Source: Pseudomonas fuscovaginae SE-1 (GTDB taxonomy: Bacteria > Pseudomonadota > Gammaproteobacteria > Pseudomonadales > Pseudomonadaceae). From it: DNA of 32,722 nucleotides. A program made the position numbers and the translations under genes. The notes under the pieces were generated by a model, which was given only the letters and a program-made list of their open reading frames with translations, was not told where the DNA came from and did not search any database. The stretch lies in the NCBI RefSeq assembly GCF_000364705.1, contig NZ_AQOH01000024.1, positions 1 through 32,722 of the forward strand, given 5' to 3'. Shown one piece after another: positions 16,449 to 25,400 of this stretch. Position 1 is the first letter of the stretch, and every line of letters begins with the position of its first letter.

Positions 16449-16883
16449 TTAGCCAGGCGGAAAGTCCTCATAGGACTTGGGAAGGTAGCCCCAGATTCTC
16501 AGCACATCGGCACGCACTTCGAACTCGAAGCCAATTCGTGCCACAAGCCGGGATATTTCATCGGTGTGATCGATGAACTTGCGCGCAAGCAGGATTCCTT
16601 CCGAAGGAACAGCTTCCAGCAAGCCGATATCGAACCACTCGACGCACGCGAAGGGAAACGGCAGGTGGTAAAACCATTCGACATCCCATCCCGAGATATA
16701 CCCGCTGACGGACTTGTGCCGATAGGAGGGGCACCACCCTTCCAACGCCCGGAAATGGCTGATCAGCTCATCCCAGCGGGTATTGTTCGCCGCGCTTGCC
16801 AGGTTTCTCGCCGCCACGGCCGCCTGGATTTTCTTGCGTGTTGCAGCATCGTGGCCAGCGCCGGCCCCCGGTAACTCACTCAT
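16449..16883 (-). CDS. Small cytosolic protein of unknown function, possible immunity partner
   Basis: This 144-residue protein starts at ATG 16883. It has no signal peptide and no membrane segment. Notable segments are AANNTRWDELISHFRAL, a Trp/Tyr-rich SGWDVEWFYHLPFPFACVEWFDIGL, and a C-terminal FEVRADVLRIWGYL. From memory the pattern resembles the DUF6678 family, but this needs a profile search. It lies 134 bp downstream of, and on the same strand as, the glycine-zipper membrane protein. That is the usual order for a toxin gene followed by its immunity gene. The immunity role is inference from position only. Confidence 0.65.
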   Translation of the reverse strand: MSELPGAGAGHDAATRKKIQAAVAARNLASAANNTRWDELISHFRALEGWCPSYRHKSVSGYISGWDVEWFYHLPFPFACVEWFDIGLLEAVPSEGILLARKFIDHTDEISRLVARIGFEFEVRADVLRIWGYLPKSYEDFPPG

Positions 16884-17017
16884 GTTCAGACCTGTCGGTT
16901 TTTCGCATTCGGACTCGAATGTTCCCTGCGATAACGCATCACGCCATCCCGGCCACGGTCAGCGATACCGGGTTGCAGGTATCACCGCACCTGGCCGGAC
17001 CGCAGAGACTCAAGCAC

Positions 17018-18664
17018 CTAAAAGCCAAAACGATACCACTTGTTCGCCTGCACGCTCATGGCTACGTTCTCGGAAGAAGCGATCTCCTGTTCAACCTCAT
17101 CGTTGGCGGGTTGAGGTAGCTCCGCCGCGGCATGCAGCGTGGCAATGAGCGTGCGGAGGGCATCTTCGCGTTCGAATCGCTCGAGTTCCGCAACGAATTC
17201 CGCTTCCACCGCGAAAATCTCTTCGGCAGAAGGCAGGCGGACCGGGGCACGTTGGCGCACCAAGGCCTCGCAGACCGGTTCGAATGCCTCATGGACAAAC
17301 GCCGGTTTCTCTCGGGACTTGTACATGTCGCGAAGAAACGCCGGGGTGATGCTTGTGCAGACCTGCTCGCTGAACTTGACGATTTCCTCTTCCGTCAGCA
17401 TGAAGTCGACCGCCAGTGGTTCGAGGAGGTCGGGAAGCAGGTCGACCATTTCCTTGGCATCGTCGACGATGAGGAAATCCATGAGCACCTTGGACAGTGA
17501 ACTCGCCCCGATACCGACGCCGAGCCCGCCCAACACTCCGCCTACCGTGGCGCCAACGGCCGTGCCCGCCCCCGGAAAAATCAGGGAGCCCAGAGCGGCG
17601 CCGCCGGCAGCACCGCCCGCCGCGCCAGCAATCCCACCGGCGACACCCGAGGCATTGACCAGCAGGTTCTTGCTCACCTGTGCCCAGGAGACATTCCTGG
17701 AAACAGCCGCGCGATACACGTCAGGCGAGGTCATCACCAACGTGACGACGACCCCGGAGACGACGTTGGTACGCAACGATTTCGCCGCGTAGTTGCGGGC
17801 GGCCATGCCCTTCATCGCCTGGCCGTTCATCGCTGACGCGTACTGGATGATGAAGCGCTTGCCCAACTCGGTCTTGAAGACCGCATCGATGGCTTTCTTG
17901 GCCACGATCTTGCCCACGCCCCCCACCAGCCGGGTGCGAAGCAACTGTGCGGTAAGTACCCCGGACAGCATGGACACACCGGCGACCTTGAGGCCCACGA
18001 CCAGGGATGACCTGAGGGCCACCTTGCTGTCCACGCCCTGCGCCCGAAGGGTCACGAAGGTGATGGCAAAGGACAGGGAGAACGCGAAGGTCGTCGACAC
18101 CGCACGCGACTTGATGTCGTAGACGATGCTGTCGATATTACCGGCCTTGGCAATGTTCACGGCCTGCCGATAGGTGATCGAGCCCTCCTTGACCAACTCC
18201 TCCGCACGCCCGGGATCGGTGACACCGGGTACCTGCCCGTCCTGGATGCGTTGGCGCATCAGTTCCACGGCGTCCTTGTACTGGTCCTTGGGCACCTCGA
18301 TGACCTGGTTCGGATAACGATACTGACCATTATCGAAGGCGGCATTGATCGATTCCCTGGCGCTCTGGCAGTACTTCGTCTGGATCTGGACGCCGTCGAC
18401 GATGCGATCGGCACCGTTGAGCTCCCGGGTCTTGCCCGTGAGTTCGACCTTGCGACCGGACAACACATCGTTCAGTGCGTTGGCGTCTTCGGCGGCGTAG
18501 CCGTGGCCGGTGTTTTTCGTCCGATAGTGATTGATGTTGGTCTGTTCGATGCCGCCTGAAACCAGCGGGGACACCAGGTGGCTCACATCGATTTTCGCCC
18601 TTCGCGTCCTTGCCAGCTCGCTGAGCGTGCGGGATGGCTGTTCACGGGTTACCAGCTCGGACAT
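17018..18664 (-). CDS. Glycine-zipper membrane protein with conserved N-terminal domain, putative toxin/effector
   Basis: This 548-residue protein starts at ATG 18664 with AGGA about 9 bases upstream. The N-terminal domain (residues ~40-185) is soluble and contains the run GADRIVDGVQIQTKYC (84-99), plus IEVPKDQYKDAVELM and GQVPGVTDPGRAEELV. I recall this block from a recurring but unnamed bacterial family. Hydrophobic segments follow at about 190-206, 221-241 and 300-311. A long glycine zipper (about 339-390, many GxxxG) ends before an acidic, helical C-terminus of about 150 residues. There is no signal peptide. Glycine zippers occur in pore-forming and membrane-inserting effectors, so a toxin is plausible. 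A structural membrane protein is the alternative. A small unknown gene follows on the same strand. Confidence 0.7.
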   Translation of the reverse strand: MSELVTREQPSRTLSELARTRRAKIDVSHLVSPLVSGGIEQTNINHYRTKNTGHGYAAEDANALNDVLSGRKVELTGKTRELNGADRIVDGVQIQTKYCQSARESINAAFDNGQYRYPNQVIEVPKDQYKDAVELMRQRIQDGQVPGVTDPGRAEELVKEGSITYRQAVNIAKAGNIDSIVYDIKSRAVSTTFAFSLSFAITFVTLRAQGVDSKVALRSSLVVGLKVAGVSMLSGVLTAQLLRTRLVGGVGKIVAKKAIDAVFKTELGKRFIIQYASAMNGQAMKGMAARNYAAKSLRTNVVSGVVVTLVMTSPDVYRAAVSRNVSWAQVSKNLLVNASGVAGGIAGAAGGAAGGAALGSLIFPGAGTAVGATVGGVLGGLGVGIGASSLSKVLMDFLIVDDAKEMVDLLPDLLEPLAVDFMLTEEEIVKFSEQVCTSITPAFLRDMYKSREKPAFVHEAFEPVCEALVRQRAPVRLPSAEEIFAVEAEFVAELERFEREDALRTLIATLHAAAELPQPANDEVEQEIASSENVAMSVQANKWYRFGF

Positions 18665-19075
18665 TCCAATTTTCCTGAGGCCAAACAAGATGGCCACTTG
18701 ATACCATTCAACGGCTTGCACGGGCAAATCGATTGATCGCCATTTCGAGGCGGCCATTATCCAGAAGAGGTACACTTTTATTATGAAGTCGTATTCCTGG
18801 ACATGAACGGACCCAACACAGCTTCACGCCCGTTATATGACTACCGGCCAAGTAATGAGGAGGACATTAATATCAAAAAGCCATACCCCTTATTTGATCC
18901 GGCCCGTCATTCCTGAACTACAAGTGCGCGAATCAGCCGCAGTCCAGCCCGCTGGAGCGCCACAGGGCAGAGGATGCCAAGGAGCCCGGGTATTGTAAGC
19001 GACAGGAAACACTCCCGCCGAGTTTGTCGAACAGTTCAAACATCTTATCAATGAAACTTAATATGGATTGACTGA
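18665..19075. other. AT-richer intergenic region with gene debris
   Basis: This 411-bp stretch is clearly lower in GC than its surroundings and begins with the promoter side of the putative toxin gene. On the plus strand, 18803-18916 is an ATG-started 37-codon frame of coding-like composition (RPLYDYRPSNEEDINIKK) that ends abruptly. A second short frame near 19010-19060 reads GNTPAEFVEQFKHLINET. They look like remnants of one or more decayed genes, but none is recognisable. Confidence 0.4.
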
Positions 19076-19237
19076 CCAGTCACTCTTGACTATACCGTCC
19101 TCCAGGGATGGAACCCGGTCATCGACGATCTCAGGAAAGATCGTTTCAAGTTGAAGCAATTCCCGTCCCTTCTGGTACAGCAGTACGCGAAAGGACGCCG
19201 GGCATTTCGCGTTGTCATGGAAGGACAGACGCCTTGA
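19076..19237 (+). pseudogene. 3' remnant of an unknown gene coupled to the next gene
   Basis: This 53-codon open frame has no plausible start. It reads as a protein C-terminus: VLQGWNPVIDDLRKDRFKLK, then QFPSLLVQQYAKGRRAFRVV and MEGQTP. Its TGA overlaps the TTG start of the following membrane-protein gene (TTGA), the arrangement of translationally coupled genes. The 5' part appears lost in the AT-rich debris to the left. It could be the tip of a displaced toxin or simply the last exon-like scrap of a former operon partner. Family not recognised. Confidence 0.4.
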
Positions 19238-19803
19238 GCATTCTCGATAGCAGTATCAAACCGTCCGCAGAGGACCAGGCCGACCGTTTCACCGTACGCC
19301 ATCTCGGCGACTGGCTGGTGTTCTGCCTGATTCTCTATATCAGCAGCGAACTGGACCGCCTCCTGGGGCTCTGGCTTCTACTGATCCCCCTGCTCACCGC
19401 CCCTGCTCTGATCGCGTCCTGCAGCTTTGTCGTGGGGTTCGTGGCAAATCTCTGGAAACGTCGCTGGAAACGCCTGGTCTCGGTCGTTGTGGCTCCGGTG
19501 ATCACCGTCGGCCTGCTGGCGGCCTCGTTCCACTACGGGGTAGACGCCGGCTGGGTGAGCTTTCAACTGAAGCGGCATATCTACATGGAAATGGTACGCA
19601 GCCTGCCGCAGTCCTCCGCGAAATATCATGAGTGGAGTTGGGGCTCGACGGGCGGCGATATCGGTACGAACGTCACCTACACCCTTGTCTACGATGAAAC
19701 GGACAAGCCGCTCACCCAGCCCAAGAACGACAGGCAATGGCAGGAGACTGCATCGGTGCAGCCCTACGGGCATCACTTCTTCCTGGTGACCGAACTGCGT
19801 TGA
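19234..19803 (+). CDS. Small membrane protein of unknown function
   Basis: This 189-residue protein is best started at TTG 19234, with AAGGA 8 bases upstream. An in-frame ATG at 19108 would add 42 residues of atypical composition that overlap another coding-like frame. Three hydrophobic segments are visible (WLVFCLILYIS, LLGLWLLLIPLLTAPALIASCSFVVGFVA, LVSVVVAPVITVGLLAASF). A soluble C-terminal domain of ~75 residues follows, with EWSWGSTGGDIGTNVTYTLVYDETDK, probably outside the membrane. The overlap with an upstream gene fragment, and its position in an accessory region, would fit an orphan immunity protein. No family was recognised. Confidence 0.6.
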   Translation: MSILDSSIKPSAEDQADRFTVRHLGDWLVFCLILYISSELDRLLGLWLLLIPLLTAPALIASCSFVVGFVANLWKRRWKRLVSVVVAPVITVGLLAASFHYGVDAGWVSFQLKRHIYMEMVRSLPQSSAKYHEWSWGSTGGDIGTNVTYTLVYDETDKPLTQPKNDRQWQETASVQPYGHHFFLVTELR

Positions 19804-19848
19804 GGATCGCCAGCCGGCAAGCGGCATGATCCTCAACCTGGGCGAGCA

Positions 19849-20160
19849 TCATCCACCATCAGTAGGTCCGGGGCGTGTCACTCGAACGCGATACCTGATT
19901 TGCCGTTCGAACTCGTCGTCCGGGTTTTCCTGGGTTTCAAGCACCGTCAGGAACCCGGAACGCTCAAGACCGGCCAGGTCCTCAAGCGTCCACCCTGCGG
20001 GAAAATCGCTGGAAACATCCTTGCCCTGATGCTCAATCCAGTGGGAGACCCCGAAAGGCAGGTAGCCCTGCCACTCCGACTTATAGGTGATATCGTCAGC
20101 CCCGCTGGCTGCCAACAGCGCCTCAATCCTGCCCCTGATGATTTGCTGACGATCACTCAT
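19849..20160 (-). CDS. Hypothetical small protein
   Basis: This 103-residue soluble protein starts at ATG 20160, preceded by AGGGAT about 4 bases upstream. It begins with a helix (SDRQQIIRGRIEALLAASG), then a mixed region with DITYKSEWQGYLPFGVSHWI and GWTLEDLAGLERSGFLTVL, and a strongly basic/acidic end (DDEFERQIRYRVRV). No signal peptide, membrane span or catalytic motif is visible. It lies between two membrane-protein genes and converges with the one on its left. Codon use looks normal for the replicon, so it is probably a real gene; the family is not recognised. Confidence 0.6.
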   Translation of the reverse strand: MSDRQQIIRGRIEALLAASGADDITYKSEWQGYLPFGVSHWIEHQGKDVSSDFPAGWTLEDLAGLERSGFLTVLETQENPDDEFERQIRYRVRVTRPGPTDGG

Positions 20161-20225
20161 GCTGATCCCTATTTCTCACGCAAAGCCAACACCGCCAGCA
20201 CCGCGCCCCAGATCACCGAAACACC

Positions 20226-20792
20226 CTAGTTGAGTCGCTGGTACAGGCCAAACAGGTGCCCGTCGGCAAAGGCCTTGGCCATCATCGCCACCGTGGTGAT
20301 CGACAGGATGACACAGATCGCCGAGAACACGGCGAAACCGGACGAGGACAGCAGTCGCTTGCCGAGAAACACCCAGAGCAACGCCGCCAACGTCAGCGAG
20401 ATGAACATCACCAGCCCCGACAGGTTATGGATCTGCTGCGAGAGCGATGGTGGGGCCCGTACGCAGCCCTGGTCGCAGGAAAAGTAGCCGGTGGCCAGGC
20501 TCGCCAGGCCATGCACGAAGATCAGCGCCGCACTTAGCAGCGCCAGTCGCGAGCCCCTGAACTGCCTGGCTACACCCAGGGCAAAGAGCATGAACCAAAG
20601 CCCCGGTGGGAAGTTGTTGAGCCAGGCCGAGAAGCCGCGAGTCGGTGCACCCTCGGCGCCCAATTGGCTCATGGCCTGCTCCAGGTGGCTGTAGCCCGGG
20701 GAGGCCAGCGCGGTCAGGGCAACGCCCAGCAACAGCCAGAACGGAATCAATACGCCCGATCCGCAACTGGCGGATGAAGCCCCGCCGGACAT
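20226..20792 (-). CDS. DUF998 membrane protein with replaced N-terminus
   Basis: This protein of about 188 residues has five or six membrane segments and the DUF998 hallmarks: a first span ending in GYSHLEQAMSQLGAEGAPT, then LNNFPPGLWFMLFALG, GYFSCDQGC and QIHNLSGLVMF. Family members are predicted integral membrane proteins of unknown function. The native N-terminus seems lost. The first ~13 residues (MSGGASSASCGSG) are read antisense through a LysR fragment, and homology appears to begin only at GVLIPFWLLLG. Since DUF998 proteins start close to that span, only the start codon, ribosome site and promoter may have been removed. Translation from ATG 20792 or GTG 20807 is possible, but no ribosome site was confirmed there. 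Confidence 0.65.
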   Translation of the reverse strand: MSGGASSASCGSGVLIPFWLLLGVALTALASPGYSHLEQAMSQLGAEGAPTRGFSAWLNNFPPGLWFMLFALGVARQFRGSRLALLSAALIFVHGLASLATGYFSCDQGCVRAPPSLSQQIHNLSGLVMFISLTLAALLWVFLGKRLLSSSGFAVFSAICVILSITTVAMMAKAFADGHLFGLYQRLN

Positions 20793-21141
20793 GCCGCTGC
20801 TGCACAAGCATGAAAGTCCCCACGGCTGGGGTCGCTACGCGCAACTCGCCGGGCTGGTGCTGCCCGGCCACTCGGCCGGCCCCACCTATGATCGGTACGC
20901 ACTGCTGATCGAAGCGGCGAAAGCCGGTATCGGCATGGCGCTGGTGCCGCGACGGTACATCGAACAGGAGTTGAATGAAGGGCGACTCAGCGCGCCGTGG
21001 CCCGCGTTCGCCGAGCTGAGCGAGCGCTATGTGCTGGTCACCCGGCCGACACCGGAGCGTCCGCAGGCGCTGGAGAAATTCGAAAGCTGGCTGGTCGAGG
21101 AAAGCGCCAGCCTGGTCAGAACACCAGCTTGTAGCCGATAG
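20758..21141 (+). pseudogene. C-terminal fragment of a LysR-family regulator
   Basis: About 127 codons encode the last part of a GcvA-like effector domain: MPLLHKHESPHGWGRYAQLA, GPTYDRYALLIEAAKAGIGMALVPR, EQELNEGRLSAPWP, YVLVTRPTPER and FESWLVEE. The first ~180 residues, including the whole DNA-binding domain and half of the effector domain, are absent. At about 20758 the frame meets, head to head, the first membrane span of the DUF998 gene on the other strand. The 3' end overlaps the convergent TSUP permease gene by 26 bp. The fragment should be non-functional. Confidence 0.85.
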
Positions 21142-21901
21142 TGAACAACATAAACGCCAGGAACGGCCGCAGCAGGCCATCGGACACCCGTCCGGCCAGA
21201 TGGCTGCCGAAGTAGATCCCCGGCAACGAGCCCATCAGCAGGAAGCCCAGCAGTTCCCAGTTCATGTTGCCCATATGGGCATGACCCAGTCCCGCCACCA
21301 GCGTCAGCGGTACCGCATGGGCGATCTCCGTGCCGACCAGGCGCCGGGTCGGCAGGAACGGATAGAGGATGAACAATGCCACCGTGCCCAGGGCGCCGGC
21401 ACCAATGGAGGTCAACGCGACCATGGTGCCCAGGATCAGGCCGGTCAGCACGGTCAGACCGTTCAATTTCGGCGCGCTGATTCGCGCATGGTCGACGCCG
21501 CGTCGATGGGCGAAGGCCAGCAGGCTCTTCTTGAACAGCACCGCCAGTGCCGTCAGCAACAACACCACGCCGAGCGCCTGCTTGATGATGCGGTTGAGCT
21601 CGTCGGGCGCCTCATGCAGGCTGCTGAGAAACCACAGGGTCAGCAACACTGCCGGCACGCTGCCCAGGGTCAGCCAGCCGGTGATCTTCCAGTCGATATT
21701 GTCGTTGCGCTTGTGCACCAGCACGCCACCGGACTTGGTGATGGCCGCGTAGAGCAGATCCGTACCCACCGCGGTTGCCGGGTTGATCCCGAACCACAAC
21801 AGAATCGGCGTCATCAGCGAACCGCCACCAACGCCGGTCATGCCTACGATAAAGCCGACCACCAAGCCTGCTACGACAAAACCGAAATTACCGACATCCA
21901 T
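21116..21901 (-). CDS. TSUP (TauE/SafE) family membrane transporter
   Basis: This 261-residue protein has about eight hydrophobic segments arranged as two similar halves. It carries the family motif VGMTGVGGGSLMTPILLW in the first half and ALTSIGAGALGTVALFILYPFLP in the second. TSUP proteins carry sulfite, sulfoacetate or related organosulfur anions, usually outward. ATG 21901 is supported by AGGG 7-8 bases upstream; an in-frame start 42 bp earlier is less likely. An AT-rich promoter region lies just upstream. The sulfur genes at 4-8 kb suggest, but do not show, a shared sulfite-handling role. In many pseudomonads a gene of this type sits near cys genes, and CysB-type control would be natural. 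Confidence 0.88.
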   Translation of the reverse strand: MDVGNFGFVVAGLVVGFIVGMTGVGGGSLMTPILLWFGINPATAVGTDLLYAAITKSGGVLVHKRNDNIDWKITGWLTLGSVPAVLLTLWFLSSLHEAPDELNRIIKQALGVVLLLTALAVLFKKSLLAFAHRRGVDHARISAPKLNGLTVLTGLILGTMVALTSIGAGALGTVALFILYPFLPTRRLVGTEIAHAVPLTLVAGLGHAHMGNMNWELLGFLLMGSLPGIYFGSHLAGRVSDGLLRPFLAFMLFTIGYKLVF

Positions 21902-22419
21902 TAGCAAACCCTGGGCGAGACGACCAAAACAGGCGCGCAGCATAACGGTTAATCTTATGACCGTTTATAAAAATAAAGTCTATCGTTATAACCAGATGAG
22001 AGCACAGACGTACACTTTCTCTTTTGTAGCGGATGGACTTGCTCCATTGAGAACACCTGACGACTCCCAAGGGGACCGCCTCCGTGCCACGGCTCCTCCT
22101 CGATCGCTGGAGCGGTCACGCGCCCGCCACACGCCCTCTTGCGCCCCTCTTCCTCGTCCCGTGCTTCGGAACAGGGCAGGCAGACCAGACGTTCAACTGC
22201 CGTACAGCTCGGGTCTGAGAGACTTCAGCCATCAGCAGTATCAATAGCGATACATAGAGCCTTGGAAGGCCCGAATTACGCGGCCGGCCCAGGGATCAAT
22301 GTATCCGGAACGACATGTAACAAGATATTTCAAGCCGTCAGCCAGGCGATGCCTCTCGCCGTGGCATCGGCATGGAGCACAAAGCGTCCAACCGTCACAA
22401 CAAAGTGAGCAGCGCATTT
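21902..22419. promoter_or_regulatory. Divergent promoter region between TSUP and NRPS genes
   Basis: This 518-bp gap has no supportable gene. Bases 21940-22025 are AT-rich and contain the inverted pair AACGGT (21944-21949) and ACCGTT (21960-21965), then the palindrome GTTATAAC (21985-21992). These are candidate sites for a regulator of the TSUP gene. The remainder, up to the NRPS start, returns to normal GC and shows no clear promoter, repeat or RNA feature to the eye. Confidence 0.4.
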
Positions 22420-25400
22420 ATGAACAGTGCAATAGCGCAGGAACAACGTCAGTCCATGGCGACCGCGGACGTATTGTACGGGGCGATCCAACCCGAACTG
22501 CTGCGCGAGGAAATCCTCGCCGATCTGCTGGAGGCCACGGCGAGGCGCACGCCTGACCAAGTCGCGCTGATCGCCGGCGAACGTCGGCTCAGCTATCGCG
22601 AATTGGATGCGCAAGCCGATCGGGTCGCCTCGAGGCTGATCCGTGCCGGTGTCCGCTCAGGTCAGATCGTCGGTCTGTGGTTGCCGCGGGGTATCGAACT
22701 GCTGGTGATGCAGGCGGCCATTGCCAAGACCGGTGCAGCCTGGCTGCCCCTGGACCAGGACACTCCGGTCGAACGCTTGCTGGTGTGCATGGAAGATGCC
22801 GCCGCGGTTGGGGTACTCAGTTGCGCCCAACTGGCACCCGGCCTGGCCGGTACCGGCCTGCCGGTATGGACCGCCGAAGCCCTGCTGGCTCCGGGCGAAG
22901 AGCCCCTGGTACGCCGTAGCGGGGCCCTGCCCGATCATCCGGCCTACGTGATCTACACCTCTGGCTCCACCGGCAAGCCCAAGGGCATTCTCATCAGCCA
23001 ACGCAGCATCTGCCATTTTCTACGCAGTGAAAACGCGATACTCGGTATCCACGGAGCCGATCGGATCTACCAGGGTTTCTCGGTGGCCTTCGACATGTCT
23101 TTCGAGGAAATCTGGATCGCCTACCTGGTCGGCGCCACGCTGTGGATAGGCCCCAGGGAGATCAGCGGCGACCCGGAAACCCTGCCACGCATGCTCAATG
23201 AACAGCGCATCAGCGTGCTGCACGCCGTGCCGACCTTGCTCGCGCTCTTCAACGAGGAAGTGCCGAGCCTGCGCCTGATCAACCTGGGCGGCGAGATGTG
23301 CCCGCAATCGCTGGTCGAACGCTGGAGCCGACCAGGCCGGGAAATCTTCAACACCTATGGCCCCACCGAAGCCACGGTCTCCGCCAGCCTGGCCCGGCTG
23401 GTGCCCGGCCGTCCGGTCACCATCGGCACACCGCTGCCCAACTACGGCCTGCTGGTGATCGCCAACGATGGCGACAATGCGGCCGACCGCCCCCCGATCC
23501 TGCTGCCACGGGGCGAAACCGGCGAACTGTGCATCACCGGACCGGGCCTGGCCATGGGCTACCTGGGCCGCCCCGAGCTGACCCGGGAGAAGTTCCTGAT
23601 CAATCCCTGGAGCACCGGCTATCACGATGCCCGCCTTTACCGTACCGGCGACCTGGCCCGCATTGATGTCAACGGCCAGGTGCAGTGCCTGGGACGCGCC
23701 GATGACCAGGTGAAAATCCGTGGCTTCCGCGTTGAACTGGGGGAAATCGAAGCGTTGCTGGCACAGCAGCCCGGGGTCGGTACCGTGGCGGTGCTACTGC
23801 GCAAGGACAACGGCATGGATCAGTTGGTCGCCTACCTGGTGCCCGATCATTCACAAGATGAAGGCAGCCTCGCACCGCAACTGCGCCAGGCGCTGCAGGT
23901 GCAATTGCCGCCCTACATGGTGCCGGGGCGCTTCGAGTTCCTGGACAGCATGCCTCGCCTGACTTCCGGCAAGATCGACCGCAAGGCTCTCAGGGCGCGT
24001 CCACTGAGCCTGTGCATCCCGTGCGAAGTGGAAGACGAACTGCCTGAAACTGCCGCCGAGCAGGTGCTGTTCACAGCCTTGAAGACACTCTTTCCCGGCC
24101 AGCCCATCAGCCGCGACGCGGACTTCTTCACCGACCTGGGCGGCCACTCCTTTTTCGCCGCGCGCCTGGCCTCGGCCTTGCGGGCCGATGCACGTTTCGC
24201 CCACGTCACCGTACGCGACATCTACCAGCAACGGCGGGTCGGCGCGATTGCCCAGGTGCTGGAACAGGCACCGCCCATCCAGATATCCCAGGCCGAGTGG
24301 ACAGTACCCTCGGCGTTTCGCCGCTGGCGTTGCGCAGTAGCCCAGGCACTGGCATTGCCGCCGATGGTGTGCCTGCGCATGATGCAATGGCTGGCACCGT
24401 TCTTCACCTTCCACTACCTCACAGGCGCCCCGGGCGACTCGATGGGCATCGCCACGATCGCCTCGATCGGCGTGTTCCTCGTGGCGACCGTACTGCAATT
24501 TGTCATTGCCATCGCCGGCAAATGGCTGGTGGCCGGACGCCTGAAGCCCGGCTCCTACCCACTCTGGGGTCTGACCTACTATCGTTGGTGGCTCGCCGAC
24601 CGCATGCTCGACTCGGCTCCGGTCTACCTGCTCAGCGGCTCACCGCTTTATCCGATGTGGCTGCGGGCGCTGGGGGCCAAGGTCGGCAAGGACGTAAACA
24701 TCGGCTCGATGAGCCTGCGCGCGCCAGACCTGCTGAACGTGGGTGCCGGCGTCAGCCTGGGCAATGCCGTGAGCTGCGAAAACGCACGGGTCGAGCGCGG
24801 TCGGTTACTGTTGGGCCGTATCACCCTGGACGAACATGCCTGCGTCGGTTCCTACGCCATTCTCGAGGGCAACACCGGCCTGGGGCGCTATGCCCGCCTG
24901 GAGGGCCAGTCGGCCCTCGCCGACGGCCAGCAGATACCTGCCGGCCGTGTCTGGCGCGGCTCTCCAGCCCGTGACAGCGGGGCCTTCGACCCCCAGCGCC
25001 TACCTGCGCGACCGCCAGTCAGCGCACGACGTCAATGGGCCGAACACCTCTTCTTCGTGTTCGGCATCCTGCTGATCGCCACGTTGTTCTTTATCCCGGT
25101 GTTCCCCACTTTCGCCCTGATCGACTGGTTCGACGAACGGCAACTGATGGCCTGGCTGCAAGGCAATGGTGTCGGCATGCAACTGGCGCGCTATTTCGTC
25201 CTGGCGCTGCCGGCCAGCGCGGTCCTGATCGTAATGACCGCCCTGGTTTCGGCCGGCATACGCAAGGTCGCCCTGCCACGCCTGGCACCCGGACGTTATC
25301 CCGTGCACAGCAACACCTATTGCGCCAAATGGCTGACCAGCCATATCCAGGAGGCCGGCCTGAACGTGTTGTCGGGAATCTACGCCACGGTTTACGCTCC

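Noticed and set aside
16463..16479. Hairpin AAGTCC-TCATA-GGACTT as a terminator.
   Set aside because: It lies inside the last codons of the small unknown gene (16449-16883) and lacks a T-run. Coding constraint explains it as well as chance.
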